In this document: positions 28,376-37,141 of the stretch, piece after piece
Layout of the letters: every line of letters starts with the position of its first letter
How positions within the stretch are numbered: the first letter of the stretch is position 1
Assembly: GCA_944326475.1 (NCBI GenBank)
Contig: CALVEC010000001.1
Span: 62,001 to 126,000, forward strand
Length of the DNA stretch: 64,000 nt
Reading direction: 5' to 3'
Origin: Candidatus Gastranaerophilales bacterium
Lineage (GTDB): Bacteria; Cyanobacteriota; Vampirovibrionia; Gastranaerophilales; Gastranaerophilaceae
Made by a program: the position numbers and the translations under genes
Notes under the pieces: generated by a model
The model's input: the letters and a program-made list of their open reading frames with translations, nothing else
Told to the model about the DNA's origin: nothing
The model's database searches: none

Positions 28376-30181
28376 GTGGATATGAAGATGCAAACTAAAC
28401 TGCAAACATCTATGAAAACTAACTATAACGAAGACTTAACAATCGATGATATCGGTAAAACAGTTACGCTTGCCGGCTGGGTTTCGGCTGTAAGAGACCT
28501 TGGCGGGATTATATTCGTTGAATTAAGAGACCGTTCAGGTTTTTTTCAGGTCGTCGCAGACCCTCAGATTAATCCGGGAGTGCACGCTGTTTTTTCAAAG
28601 CTTAAAGACGAATATGTAATACAAGTTACAGGGAAAATCACCAAAAGACCGCCCGAAACATACAATCCGGTACTGGCTACAGGTGAAATAGAAATTTATC
28701 CGACTGACGTAAATATCATATCAGAGGCAAAATTACTGCCGTTTGAACTGACAAGCGATGACACAAAGGAAGAATTGAGGCTGAAATACAGGTATCTGGA
28801 TATAAGACGCCCGCAAATGCTCAATAACCTTAAGCTCCGCCACAATATTGTTACTGCAATCAGAAATTACCTCAACAATCTTGATTTTACTGAGGTTGAA
28901 ACACCTATTCTTATCAACACAACACCGGAGGGTGCAAGAGACTTTCTCGTGCCGAGCCGTGTTCAGGAGGGTAAGTTTTTTGCACTGCCCCAGTCCCCTC
29001 AAATTTTTAAGCAATTATTAATGGTAGGCGGGCTTGAAAAATATTATCAAATCGCAAAATGCTTCCGTGACGAAGATTTGAGAGCTGACAGACAGCCTGA
29101 ATTTACGCAGGTTGACATAGAAATGTCATTTGTAAATCAGGAGGACATAATCAATCTGACAGAAGGGCTTATTGTTGAAGCTTTCAAGCAGGCAGGAGTC
29201 GAGGTCAAGCCGCCGTTTAAAAGAATAAGCTGGCAGGAAGCAATGGACAGATTCGGTTCTGACAAACCTGATGCTCGATTCGGACTTGAACTGTTTGATA
29301 TCGGCGATATTATGATGGAATCTACATTTGAGCCGATTAAAGAAACACTGAAAAACGGCGGTATTGCTAAAGCGATAAAAATACCGGGTATTGCCGGCTA
29401 CTCAAGAAAAGAAATGGATGATATAAGAAGTCTTGCAATTTCTTACGGAGCAAAAGGCATTGCGTGGCTTACTTTTATGGAAGACGGCACCGTAAAATCA
29501 CCTGTGCTCAAATTCTTAACCGAAGAACAGATAAAAACGCTGCAAGACCGTGCAGACGCTAAGCCTGGCGACATAGTATTTTTTGTTGCTGATTCACCAA
29601 AAACAACGTACGACGTAATGGGCAGATTCAGACTTTTCTTCGGCAACAAACTCGGACTTATTGACGAAAACAGTCATGCACTCTTATGGGTTGTTGATTT
29701 CCCGATGTTTGAGTACAGTCAGGAATTTGACAGAATTATGGCAATGCACCATCCGTTCACGTCCCCGAACCTTGAAGACGTTGACAAGATGATAACAGAC
29801 CCGCTCAAAGTCCGTTCAGTTGCCTATGATATTGTTTACAACGGTACGGAACTCGGCGGCGGCAGTGTCAGAATACACTCAACAGAAGTTCAGAAAAAAG
29901 TTTTCGAGGCTTTAGGTCTGACTGAAGAAGAAACGCAAACAAAATTCGGATTTATGCTGCAGGCATTCCAATACGGTACACCTCCGCATGCCGGTCTGGC
30001 ACTAGGATTAGACAGGCTTGTTGCGCTTCTTGCCAAACAAACATCAATCCGTGAAGTTATTGCATTCCCTAAAAACTCTGCGGCTAAGTGTTTAATGACG
30101 AATGCGCCAACTTTTGCGTCCGAAGAACAACTTATGGAACTACATTTAAAGTCAACCGTAAAACACGAAGTTAAGCACTAA
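28376..30181 (+). CDS. aspS: Aspartate-tRNA ligase, bacterial type
   Basis: AspRS charges tRNA-Asp in the cytosol. The 601 residues hold an N-terminal OB-fold anticodon-binding domain, the class II core with motif 2 FRDEDLRADRQPEFTQVD, the bacterial GAD insertion (about 290-430) and motif 3 GLALGLDRLVALL. The anticodon domain reads VRDLGGIIF; a Leu at this place is seen in enzymes specific for tRNA-Asp, while many non-discriminating ones have His, so this one may be discriminating (inference). The start is GTG, five bases after AGGGG; ATG codons at 28382 and 28388 are alternatives. The Nudix gene follows by one base. Confidence 0.97.
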   Translation: MDMKMQTKLQTSMKTNYNEDLTIDDIGKTVTLAGWVSAVRDLGGIIFVELRDRSGFFQVVADPQINPGVHAVFSKLKDEYVIQVTGKITKRPPETYNPVLATGEIEIYPTDVNIISEAKLLPFELTSDDTKEELRLKYRYLDIRRPQMLNNLKLRHNIVTAIRNYLNNLDFTEVETPILINTTPEGARDFLVPSRVQEGKFFALPQSPQIFKQLLMVGGLEKYYQIAKCFRDEDLRADRQPEFTQVDIEMSFVNQEDIINLTEGLIVEAFKQAGVEVKPPFKRISWQEAMDRFGSDKPDARFGLELFDIGDIMMESTFEPIKETLKNGGIAKAIKIPGIAGYSRKEMDDIRSLAISYGAKGIAWLTFMEDGTVKSPVLKFLTEEQIKTLQDRADAKPGDIVFFVADSPKTTYDVMGRFRLFFGNKLGLIDENSHALLWVVDFPMFEYSQEFDRIMAMHHPFTSPNLEDVDKMITDPLKVRSVAYDIVYNGTELGGGSVRIHSTEVQKKVFEALGLTEEETQTKFGFMLQAFQYGTPPHAGLALGLDRLVALLAKQTSIREVIAFPKNSAAKCLMTNAPTFASEEQLMELHLKSTVKHEVKH

Positions 30182-30182
30182 T

Positions 30183-30707
30183 ATGGATAAATATACAGAA
30201 AAAACACTATCATCGCAGCAAGTTTACCACGGCAGAATTTTTGACGTGTTAAAGGATGAAGTAATGCTCTCGGACGGTTTAAAACGACCGAGAGATGTTA
30301 TAGTTCATCCCGGCGGTGTTGTTATTGCAGCATTTGACGGTGATGAAATATTGCTTGTAAGACAGTACAGATATCCGGTAAAGCAGGCAGAGCTGGAGCT
30401 TCCCGCAGGAAGACTTGAAATTGGAGAAGACCCCTTTGCCGCAGCCAAAAGAGAGCTTCTTGAAGAAACAGGATATGTTGCTAAAGAATGGAAGTCACTC
30501 GGTTTTATCTTCACTAGCCCGGGGATTTGCACAGAAAAGCTCTACCTTTTTAAGGCGCTGGAGCTTTCTTATGAAAAACAACAGCCTGACGAGGGTGAAA
30601 TTATTGATTACATAAAATTCAAAATTGATGATGTAATAAAAATGATTAAAGACGGTGAAATAAATGACGCGAAAACAATCTGCGCGCTTATGAGAGCACT
30701 GCATTAA
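30183..30707 (+). CDS. Nudix hydrolase, ADP-ribose pyrophosphatase type
   Basis: A 174-residue Nudix enzyme. The Nudix box GRLEIGEDPFAAAKRELLEETG (residues ~76-97) has all the metal-binding glutamates in place. An upstream Pro-Gly-Gly segment (HPGGVVIAAF) and the RQYRYP strand are typical of ADP-ribose pyrophosphatases, which split ADP-ribose to AMP and ribose 5-phosphate. Substrate specificity is inferred from these features. It begins one base after the aspS stop, so it is co-transcribed with aspS, and a strong terminator follows. Confidence 0.88.
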   Translation: MDKYTEKTLSSQQVYHGRIFDVLKDEVMLSDGLKRPRDVIVHPGGVVIAAFDGDEILLVRQYRYPVKQAELELPAGRLEIGEDPFAAAKRELLEETGYVAKEWKSLGFIFTSPGICTEKLYLFKALELSYEKQQPDEGEIIDYIKFKIDDVIKMIKDGEINDAKTICALMRALH

Positions 30708-30718
30708 TTATTAAACAA

Positions 30719-30753
30719 CAAAAAAGCACCTCACTGTACGAGGTGCTTTTTAA
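30719..30753. terminator. Bidirectional intrinsic terminator
   Basis: AAAAAGCACCTC (30721-30732) and GAGGTGCTTTTT (30740-30751) form a perfect 12-base-pair stem with a seven-base loop and T-runs on both strands. It sits between the convergent Nudix and pilin genes and serves both. Confidence 0.92.
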
Positions 30754-30774
30754 TATATTCATGACACTTAAAAA

Positions 30775-31446
30775 TTAGTACCAATCAATCGAGTTTTCTT
30801 TCAGCATTTTAGCTGAACATCCCCAACCTGTCGATGAGTCATCGGTACAATCCGTATCTTCGGCATCTTCACCGCCGCCGCAAGGATATACACCGTCAGC
30901 TCTAACCTGGAAGCAAACAAGGTCAACACCGATAGTGTTCGGTTCGTCAGAGCCGTTAGTATCAACACGGAACACGCCGCAAGTATTTTTTATATAATTG
31001 CCCTCGCTGCCGTTGCATTCTCTGGTATTTCTGTTATAGGTGCCGATTTTTTCGTATATCCACACCATACCGTCAGCAGTAGCAAAAGTATAGGTACCGC
31101 CTTGATTATAGTTTGTACCGCCGCTGCCGCCCAGGGTTGTCGGAGCATAATCATCTTTAAAACATCCGCCTGCTTTTTTGCAGTCCTCGATGGTGTTCAT
31201 CTTTTTAGCATACATCTCACCGATGGTTGTATCATCAGCCCATCTCCAGAATTGAAGCGGTCCGTTTTCTGTCTCAAGCAATGTTGTTGTCTGCGCTATA
31301 GTTGCGTATGCCTTTTGAGCACCGGTTAAAAATTCTTTTGAGTCCGTATGCCTTTTCAGCGTCGGTACCGTCAGAGCCGCAATTATACCTATAATCGTCA
31401 TTGCCAGCAGTACTTCCGACATCGTAAATGCTAATATCTTTTTCAA
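30775..31446 (-). CDS. Type IV pilin-like / type II secretion pseudopilin
   Basis: A 223-residue protein with a class III prepilin leader: MKKILA then FTMSEVLLAM with Glu at mature position 5, and a hydrophobic helix to about residue 28. Processing by a prepilin peptidase is expected. The globular part is rich in Gly, Asp and Cys (about eight cysteines, likely disulfides) and ends GCSAKMLKENSIDWY. The start codon is TTG, nine bases from AAGAAGG. It is the last gene of the minus-strand run with HDOD, ftsX and ftsE. Whether it is a major pilin, a minor pilin or a pseudopilin cannot be told. Confidence 0.85.
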   Translation of the reverse strand: MKKILAFTMSEVLLAMTIIGIIAALTVPTLKRHTDSKEFLTGAQKAYATIAQTTTLLETENGPLQFWRWADDTTIGEMYAKKMNTIEDCKKAGGCFKDDYAPTTLGGSGGTNYNQGGTYTFATADGMVWIYEKIGTYNRNTRECNGSEGNYIKNTCGVFRVDTNGSDEPNTIGVDLVCFQVRADGVYPCGGGEDAEDTDCTDDSSTGWGCSAKMLKENSIDWY

Positions 31447-31476
31447 ATCAGCCTTCTTTCTCTATAATACTAATAA

Positions 31477-32280
31477 TTAAGCTTTTAGTGACATAAATAA
31501 AGCGTTTGTTTTCTCATCAATAACTTCTCTGTAACTTTGAAGTGTTTCCATTGTAATACCAAAATTATCCAGTATTTCAGGGTCAATCTCGGGGATATCC
31601 TGAGTATCCTGCGCAAGCTGGTCGCCGATATGAGTCAAACAACTTACTTTTGGCATTGAAGAAGCAAGAGGATCATGGTGATATTTAATACAATTAGCCA
31701 AAAGCACTGAAAGTTTCCATTTTTTAGCAAGTTGAAAACCAATATCAGCGTGATTTACGCCAAAGGCTTCTTCTTCTGCTTCTATAATATCAGCACCGTT
31801 TTGAACGTCGAGTTTGACCTTCTGATAAGTCATTGTATCAAAAATGTTCAGGATAATTTTTCCTATATCATGCAAAAATCCAATTGTAAAAGCGTCACCT
31901 GCATCGGCAGCATCGGTTTGTCCCGCTATATATTCACAAGCAACACCGGCTTTAAGTGCATGTTTCCACAAATCTCTGCCGCCTTGAGATGTAAGCATGG
32001 GCTTCATTGCCACTGCAATAATAATATTTCTTGTCTGATTCATGCCAAGAAGCGCCAGAGCCTTGTTTATAGAGGTAATTTCCTGCGCAAACCCGTAATA
32101 AGCAGAGTTTACCAGCTTCAAAACCTGCGAAGCAAGCGCCTGGTCATAAGCCATAATCTCTCCGAGTTCTTTTGTTCCGGATGAATCATTTTTAATAATT
32201 CCGAGTGCTTTTACGATGACAGTCGGCATTGCCGGAATGTCTTTCATTGTTTCGATTAATTCTAATGCGTTTTGTGCCAT
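31477..32280 (-). CDS. HDOD-domain signalling protein
   Basis: A 267-residue protein consisting of an HDOD domain, an HD-like output fold that usually lacks metal-dependent hydrolase activity. Recognisable segments are IPAMPTVIVKALGI at the start, the helix VLKLVNSAYYGF (about 55-66) and GFLHDIGKIILN near 135. HDOD proteins link environmental signals to motility, c-di-GMP or cell-cycle control; the partner is unknown. It starts three bases after ftsX and precedes the pilin gene, so it probably shares the ftsEX transcript. Confidence 0.88.
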   Translation of the reverse strand: MAQNALELIETMKDIPAMPTVIVKALGIIKNDSSGTKELGEIMAYDQALASQVLKLVNSAYYGFAQEITSINKALALLGMNQTRNIIIAVAMKPMLTSQGGRDLWKHALKAGVACEYIAGQTDAADAGDAFTIGFLHDIGKIILNIFDTMTYQKVKLDVQNGADIIEAEEEAFGVNHADIGFQLAKKWKLSVLLANCIKYHHDPLASSMPKVSCLTHIGDQLAQDTQDIPEIDPEILDNFGITMETLQSYREVIDEKTNALFMSLKA

Positions 32281-32283
32281 AAT

Positions 32284-33192
32284 TTATACCTGTAAATGTT
32301 TCTTAATTGATAAAAAGCTTCCGCCTGCCCCAAATCCGACTGCCAGAATAAACATAGCAAGAATTACTATATTATTTGCAATAAGCGGACTGGGAACGAC
32401 AAAAAATTCGTGTACCCTCAAAAGACCGTTGTTGACCGTATTCATGGGCAAAAGTGCAATCAAAGCGCCCAAGAATCCGTATATTGCACCCTGCAATATC
32501 AGCGGAATCTTGATATACCAGTTACTTACACCCATAAGTCTCATAATTTCTATCTCGTCTTTTCGTGATTGTATAACCAATTGTATTGTATTATTAATTA
32601 TCGTAATTGTCAAAATTGCAACCAATATAACGACTACAAGCGTCACAGTATGAACCACATTGTTGAACATTTGCATTTTCTTTGCTATATCCTGCGCGTA
32701 ATTCATATCCTCAACATCATCATATTTTTTAATCTGGCTGAATACATTATCGATATTTTCGGGGGTGTCAACTTTAACGCGAAGCGTGTCAGGCAGAGGG
32801 TTTTCCATATCTGCAACATCAAATTCACGTTTTAAATCACTCCACGATTTTTCTTTTGGAATAATTTTCACACGCTCAACATGCTGAATTGTCTTAATTT
32901 TATCTGCAATTTGTTCGGTTTTTGCAGATTCTTTCAGGTAAACGGAAATCTCGAGAACATTACCCAATTCACTCACAAAAGAATTAAGCGACATTGTTGT
33001 TCTGAAAAGTGCGCCAAATATAGTCAAAATAGCCGCCATCGTGGTAATAATAGCAAGATTAATCCAGCCGGTTCGACGGATTCCGTTGACGGTCTCCAGC
33101 CCGATTCTGTATATAATCCTCAGCTCTCTGAGCCAGTCTTTCGGTATATGTGATTTAACCTGTTTTTTTATTCTGCTCTTTGTATCACTCAT
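32284..33192 (-). CDS. ftsX: Cell-division ABC transporter permease FtsX
   Basis: FtsX (302 residues) is the membrane half of the FtsEX complex that activates cell-wall hydrolases at the division site. It shows an N-terminal cytosolic tail, TM1 near 45-65, a periplasmic domain (about 75-180, containing ISVYLKESAKTEQI) and three C-terminal transmembrane helices (about 190, 235 and 275). The SRKDEIEIMRLMG loop is the family signature. It overlaps ftsE by eight bases. Confidence 0.93.
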   Translation of the reverse strand: MSDTKSRIKKQVKSHIPKDWLRELRIIYRIGLETVNGIRRTGWINLAIITTMAAILTIFGALFRTTMSLNSFVSELGNVLEISVYLKESAKTEQIADKIKTIQHVERVKIIPKEKSWSDLKREFDVADMENPLPDTLRVKVDTPENIDNVFSQIKKYDDVEDMNYAQDIAKKMQMFNNVVHTVTLVVVILVAILTITIINNTIQLVIQSRKDEIEIMRLMGVSNWYIKIPLILQGAIYGFLGALIALLPMNTVNNGLLRVHEFFVVPSPLIANNIVILAMFILAVGFGAGGSFLSIKKHLQV

Positions 33193-33859
33193 AAGTACCT
33201 GCTTGTACGTCTCTGATTATCTGCCCGTTGTCGAGCGTCAAAACTCTTTTTCTGAAATAATCAACCATTGCGTGGTCATGGGTTGAAACCAGGACTGTTA
33301 TGCCTTTCTGGTTGATTTGTTCAAGAATTTGCATAATTTCCATTGAATTTTTAGGGTCAAGGTTTCCCGTAGGTTCATCCGCTATCAAAAGCGGCGGTCC
33401 GTTTACTATAGCCCTTGCAATACTGACTCTTTGCTGCTCGCCGCCCGAAAGTTCGGAGGGCTTTGCCTTCATTTTATTTACAAGCCCGACGACTTTCAAT
33501 GCGCCGGTAACCCTTGCCTCAATTTCTTTTGAACTCATTCCGAGAGTTCGTATCACATAAGCGCAGTTGTCATACACGCTCTGGTTTGTTAAGAGCTTAT
33601 AATCCTGAAACACAATTCCCATGCAGCGTCTGAGATTAGGGACTTCCTCAGCATCAAGGTCTGCAATATTTATATTTCCTATCATAACGCTGCCTGTCGT
33701 GGGAACTTCTTCCCTGTACAAAAGCTTCATAAGCGTCGACTTTCCTGCGCCGGACGCTCCGGTTATAAAGACAAATTCACCCGATAGGATATCGAGGTTG
33801 ATATTTTTTAATGCATAGTTGTTTTTGTATCGTTTTGTTACGCCTCTAAGTTGTATCAT
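33185..33859 (-). CDS. ftsE: Cell-division ATP-binding protein FtsE
   Basis: The ABC ATPase of FtsEX (224 residues). Walker A is GASGAGKST (34-42), the signature is LSGGEQQRVSIARA (~140) and Walker B is LLIADEPTGNLD (~160). I place the start at the ATG 33859, which overlaps the transketolase stop as ATGA and gives the standard FtsE N-terminus MIQLRGVTKRY, rather than at a GTG ten codons upstream. It is coupled on both sides, to tkt and ftsX. Confidence 0.95.
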   Translation of the reverse strand: MIQLRGVTKRYKNNYALKNINLDILSGEFVFITGASGAGKSTLMKLLYREEVPTTGSVMIGNINIADLDAEEVPNLRRCMGIVFQDYKLLTNQSVYDNCAYVIRTLGMSSKEIEARVTGALKVVGLVNKMKAKPSELSGGEQQRVSIARAIVNGPPLLIADEPTGNLDPKNSMEIMQILEQINQKGITVLVSTHDHAMVDYFRKRVLTLDNGQIIRDVQAGTYE

Positions 33860-34806
33860 AAGCTTTTTGCAATCCTCTCTGCAAGGCACTCTCCCGTGAG
33901 TTTATAAAAATTCATAAGCGCTCTCTGCTCGCCGCTCTGTCCGAACTCATCAGCAATACCTATTCTTGTAACCTTAACCGGATAATTTTCACTGAGCGTT
34001 TCACACACAGCCGAGCCGATTCCGCCTATTATAGAATGGTTTTCAACTGTAATAACCCTGTTTGTTTTCTTAGCGGAAGCAATCAATGTCTCTTTGTCTA
34101 TCGGTTTGACTACGGGCATGTGAATAACCTCTGCTTCTATACCCTGTTTTTCAAGAAGTTCGGCGCAATCAAGCGTCTCTGTCAGTGTCTCGCCGTTTGA
34201 AACAAGAGTAACGCTCTTGCCCTCTTTTACAATAAGAGCTTTTTTAGGGTCAAATTTGTATTTTTCAGGGTCGAAAATATTAACAACATTAGTTCTTGCA
34301 AGCCGGATATAAACGGGTCCCTTATACTCTGCGGCAAATTTAATGACCTCGCGGGTTTCAACACAGTCTGCAGGAACAATCACCGTCATATTGGGAATCA
34401 AACGCATCAAAGCAACATCTTCAAGCGCCTGATGGCTCGCGCCGTCCTCTCCGACAGTAATACCGCCGTGGGTTGCAACAATTTTTACATTAAATTTAGG
34501 ATAACAAATCGAATTTCTTATCTGGTCGTATGCTCTGCCTGTTGCAAACATTGCAAAAGTAGACACAAAAGGTATTTTGCCTGTTGTAGACAACCCTGCT
34601 GCGGTGGTCATTGCGTCCTGTTCCGCTATACCGATGTTAAAAAACCGGTCAGGAAACTCCTTTCCAAACATGGCAGTCTGGGTTGAACAAGACAAATCCG
34701 CATCCAAAACTACAATATTTTTGTTTTTATGTCCGAGTTCAACCAGTGTTTTACCATACTCGGAACGAATAGATTTTTTTTCTTTACTACTATCTTTACT
34801 CAGCAT
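33856..34806 (-). CDS. Transketolase, C-terminal subunit
   Basis: The C-terminal half of a split transketolase (316 residues), holding the pyrimidine-binding domain (NIGIAEQDAMTTAAGLS near 75; THGGITVGEDGASHQ near 130) and the transketolase C domain. With its partner it exchanges two-carbon units between sugar phosphates in the non-oxidative pentose phosphate pathway, using thiamine diphosphate. Split forms are common in archaea and several bacterial phyla. It lies 12 bases after the N subunit and is coupled to ftsE by a four-base overlap. Confidence 0.95.
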   Translation of the reverse strand: MLSKDSSKEKKSIRSEYGKTLVELGHKNKNIVVLDADLSCSTQTAMFGKEFPDRFFNIGIAEQDAMTTAAGLSTTGKIPFVSTFAMFATGRAYDQIRNSICYPKFNVKIVATHGGITVGEDGASHQALEDVALMRLIPNMTVIVPADCVETREVIKFAAEYKGPVYIRLARTNVVNIFDPEKYKFDPKKALIVKEGKSVTLVSNGETLTETLDCAELLEKQGIEAEVIHMPVVKPIDKETLIASAKKTNRVITVENHSIIGGIGSAVCETLSENYPVKVTRIGIADEFGQSGEQRALMNFYKLTGECLAERIAKSL

Positions 34807-34818
34807 TTTATCCCGCCT

Positions 34819-35667
34819 TTACCTGGAAAGTTCTTTCATAGCTGTTTCGTATTCAGCGTCGTTTGGCGCTTTGCCGTGCCATCCGGCATTGTTTTCCATA
34901 TAAGAAACGCCCTTGCCTTTAATTGTATTTGCAATTATTGCCGTCGGTCTGTCCATAGTTTTTGCACTGCAGACAGCCTCATATATTTCTTCAACATCAT
35001 GCCCGTCTATTTCAATAACATTCCACCCGAACGCCTCCAGTTTATCCGCAAGCGGTTCGATTGCCTTAATATTTTCGGTATTTCCGTCAATCTGCAGTCT
35101 GTTTCTGTCTATAAATGCAATAATATTATTCAGGTTATGATGAGAAGCATTCATAACAGCCTCCCAGACGCTCCCCTCCTGCATTTCACCGTCGCCTAAA
35201 TAGACATAGACCGTTGCGGGATTTTTGTCGAGTCTGAGTCCGAGAGCAATACCGCACGCCATTGAAAGCCCCTGTCCGAGTGAACCCGTTGAAACTTCAA
35301 CACCTTTAGCATGCCTGCAAGACGGATGTCCCTGGAGATTCGAGCCGAGCTTTCTGAAGTTCAAAAGCTCATCGACAGAAAAATAACCGCACCTTGCAAG
35401 AATTGAATACAAGGCGGCAGAAGCATGTCCTTTAGACAAAACAAACCGGTCTCTTTTGTCAAAATCAGAGGATTTATCCCACTCAGGGCAGATTTTTATG
35501 CATTTTTTGTAGAGCACTGCAAAAATTTCAACAGCACTAAGATTTCCGCCGGGGTGTCCTGACTTTGCTGCGTGAATCATAGAGACCACATCTTTTCGCA
35601 TTTCATTGCAAAGCTCTTTTAGCTCCAGAATTTCTTTTTCAGTCAAAGTTTGCGCATTTTCTGTCAT
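34819..35667 (-). CDS. Transketolase, N-terminal subunit
   Basis: The thiamine-diphosphate-binding half (282 residues). Visible motifs are HAAKSGHPGGNLSAVE (~33-48), LSKGHASAALY (~75) and the diphosphate/Mg motif GDGEMQEGSVWEA (~155) with NLNNIIAFIDRN following. It precedes the C subunit and together they equal a normal ~600-residue enzyme. It follows the WecG/TagA gene by 21 bases. Confidence 0.95.
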   Translation of the reverse strand: MTENAQTLTEKEILELKELCNEMRKDVVSMIHAAKSGHPGGNLSAVEIFAVLYKKCIKICPEWDKSSDFDKRDRFVLSKGHASAALYSILARCGYFSVDELLNFRKLGSNLQGHPSCRHAKGVEVSTGSLGQGLSMACGIALGLRLDKNPATVYVYLGDGEMQEGSVWEAVMNASHHNLNNIIAFIDRNRLQIDGNTENIKAIEPLADKLEAFGWNVIEIDGHDVEEIYEAVCSAKTMDRPTAIIANTIKGKGVSYMENNAGWHGKAPNDAEYETAMKELSR

Positions 35668-35688
35668 AACAGCTTCTTAAATCTCCTA

Positions 35689-36426
35689 CTACTTCTCTTT
35701 TCTTACTTCCATTATAACCTTAATGAGGAATAATGGCAAAGCCGGAAATATTCGTTTAAAGCGCTGCGGTTCTTTAATTGTACGGTAAAGCCATTCCATA
35801 CCGGTTTTTTGCCATATTTCAGGCGCCCTTTGTACAACCCCAGACCAAACGTCAAAACTGCCGCCAATCCCAATAAACACGCTCTCAGGAAGCAATTGTT
35901 TCATTTCTTTATTAAATATTTCCTGTTTGGGGGCGCCAAGAGCCGTAAAAACCACGTCAGGAGCGGCATTTTTTATATCTTCTTTTATTTGCAATTCTTC
36001 ATCTTTTGAAAAATAACCGTTCCTTGCATAAACAATTTGCAGCATTGGAAATTCTTTTTTTAAATTTTCCGCTGTTTTATTTAAAATTTCTTCTTTCGCG
36101 CCTAAAAGGGCTATTTTATAACCGTTTTTTTCGCAAAGTTCAACAATTTTTTTCGCAAACTCAACTCCTGCAATTCGTTCCTGTTCAACGCCTTTCAATT
36201 TTAAAGCAATCTTTATTCCGATACCGTCAGGGATAACAAGCTCGGCACTGTTTAAAATTTCATTCATTTCCGGAATTGAGTGCCCCTGGCTAATCATCTC
36301 GGGGTTAATTGTTATTATCTGCATGCCGGACTTGTTCTTTATACTTTCATCAACACGCAAAAGCGCGTCATTAAAGCTCACCAGGTCTATTCCGTATCCA
36401 AGTACTTTTTCTCGTGTTTTCACCAT
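35689..36426 (-). CDS. WecG/TagA/CpsF-family glycosyltransferase
   Basis: A 245-residue GT26-type enzyme that transfers N-acetyl-mannosamine(uronic acid) or a related sugar to a lipid-linked acceptor during surface-polymer synthesis. Family signatures are ITINPEMISQG (~38), LVIPDGIGIKIALK (~63), RIAGVEFAKKI (~83), ALLGAKEEIL (~103), FTALGAPKQEIF (~160) and the basic end EWLYRTIKEPQRFKR. The exact sugar is unknown. It opens the run into transketolase and ftsEX, and its own promoter abuts the ATG. Confidence 0.92.
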   Translation of the reverse strand: MVKTREKVLGYGIDLVSFNDALLRVDESIKNKSGMQIITINPEMISQGHSIPEMNEILNSAELVIPDGIGIKIALKLKGVEQERIAGVEFAKKIVELCEKNGYKIALLGAKEEILNKTAENLKKEFPMLQIVYARNGYFSKDEELQIKEDIKNAAPDVVFTALGAPKQEIFNKEMKQLLPESVFIGIGGSFDVWSGVVQRAPEIWQKTGMEWLYRTIKEPQRFKRIFPALPLFLIKVIMEVRKEK

Positions 36427-36461
36427 ATAAGTATTGTAATAAAAGTGTTTAAAAACTGCAA
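36427..36461 (-). promoter_or_regulatory. Predicted leaderless promoter of the WecG/TagA gene
   Basis: On the minus strand: TTGCAG (36461-36456), 17-base spacer, TACAAT (36438-36433), six bases, then the ATG at 36426. There is no Shine-Dalgarno sequence. Confidence 0.65.
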
Positions 36462-36482
36462 GAAGGAGATTCTTACCTCCTG

Positions 36483-36881
36483 TTAGTCTAACCCGCTCAA
36501 AACCTCTCTCAATGCATAGCTGTATGAATCCGGCATGGAAAGCATTGTTCGTTTGGAAAGATAACGGACACCGAGCTTTTCTGCGATAAATCCGATGTTG
36601 TAAGTTGCAGAGACAATAATCACAGGGGTTTTTGCATTCTTTTCGGTCTCTTTAATCTGCTTAACAAGCCACTCGCCTGCAAAATCAGGTTCAAAATCAA
36701 GCTCCATCTGCAAATCTGTAATAATTAAGTCAAATTTTTCTTCTTTTGCTTTTTCAAGTGCGTCTTTGGCATTTTTTTCCGCGCATATTTCATACTTATC
36801 CGCCCCAATATATAGATTTAGAAAAGATATATGCGCCTTTTGCCATTCCGGCGTATCTTCCGCAAGTAAAATTTTAATCAT
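36483..36881 (-). CDS. Single-domain response regulator (receiver)
   Basis: A 132-residue CheY-like receiver with no output domain. LLAEDTPEW gives the acidic pocket, LIITDLQM gives the phospho-acceptor Asp near residue 53, VIIVSAT the conserved Thr/Ser strand, and RYLSKR the conserved Lys. The insert after LQM is somewhat long. I chose the ATG at 36881 over an upstream TTG at 36905, because TATAAT ends six bases before it. No histidine kinase is nearby. Confidence 0.85.
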   Translation of the reverse strand: MIKILLAEDTPEWQKAHISFLNLYIGADKYEICAEKNAKDALEKAKEEKFDLIITDLQMELDFEPDFAGEWLVKQIKETEKNAKTPVIIVSATYNIGFIAEKLGVRYLSKRTMLSMPDSYSYALREVLSGLD

Positions 36882-36917
36882 AAAAAAATTATACAAAACT
36901 GACAATCATTTGTACAA
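36882..36917 (-). promoter_or_regulatory. Predicted leaderless promoter of the response regulator
   Basis: On the minus strand: TTGTAC (36917-36912), 18-base spacer, TATAAT (36893-36888), six T, then ATG at 36881. No ribosome-binding site. Confidence 0.6.
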
Positions 36918-36979
36918 TCAATTTTTTATAATTTCTTGCAATTATTGTAACAGAGTGAACCGGACAAACAAGTTTTACA

Positions 36980-37141
36980 ATGAAAATCTTTAAGGCAATA
37001 AAAAATTTCATAAACAGAGTCAATGACGTTGATAAAAAATCAAAAAAGATGTCAGACAGCAATGCAACAAACCCGTTTGACTTTAAATTTGCACGCACAT
37101 ACGCCTGGATTGAAAAAGACAAAGACGCTAATAGTCAGTAA
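36980..37141 (+). CDS. Small hypothetical protein, 53 residues
   Basis: A short ORF starting MKIFKAIKNFINRVNDVD and ending EKDKDANSQ; basic and helical at first, polar later, with the segment NPFDFKFARTYAWIEKD. It fills the gap between divergent regulator and convergent aroA, and its stop overlaps the aroA end by 14 bases tail to tail. Codon use is like its neighbours. There is no clear ribosome-binding site; TTGTAA at 36945-36950 is placed as for the leaderless genes, but the -10 (ACAAGT) is poor. I do not recognise a family. Confidence 0.45.
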   Translation: MKIFKAIKNFINRVNDVDKKSKKMSDSNATNPFDFKFARTYAWIEKDKDANSQ

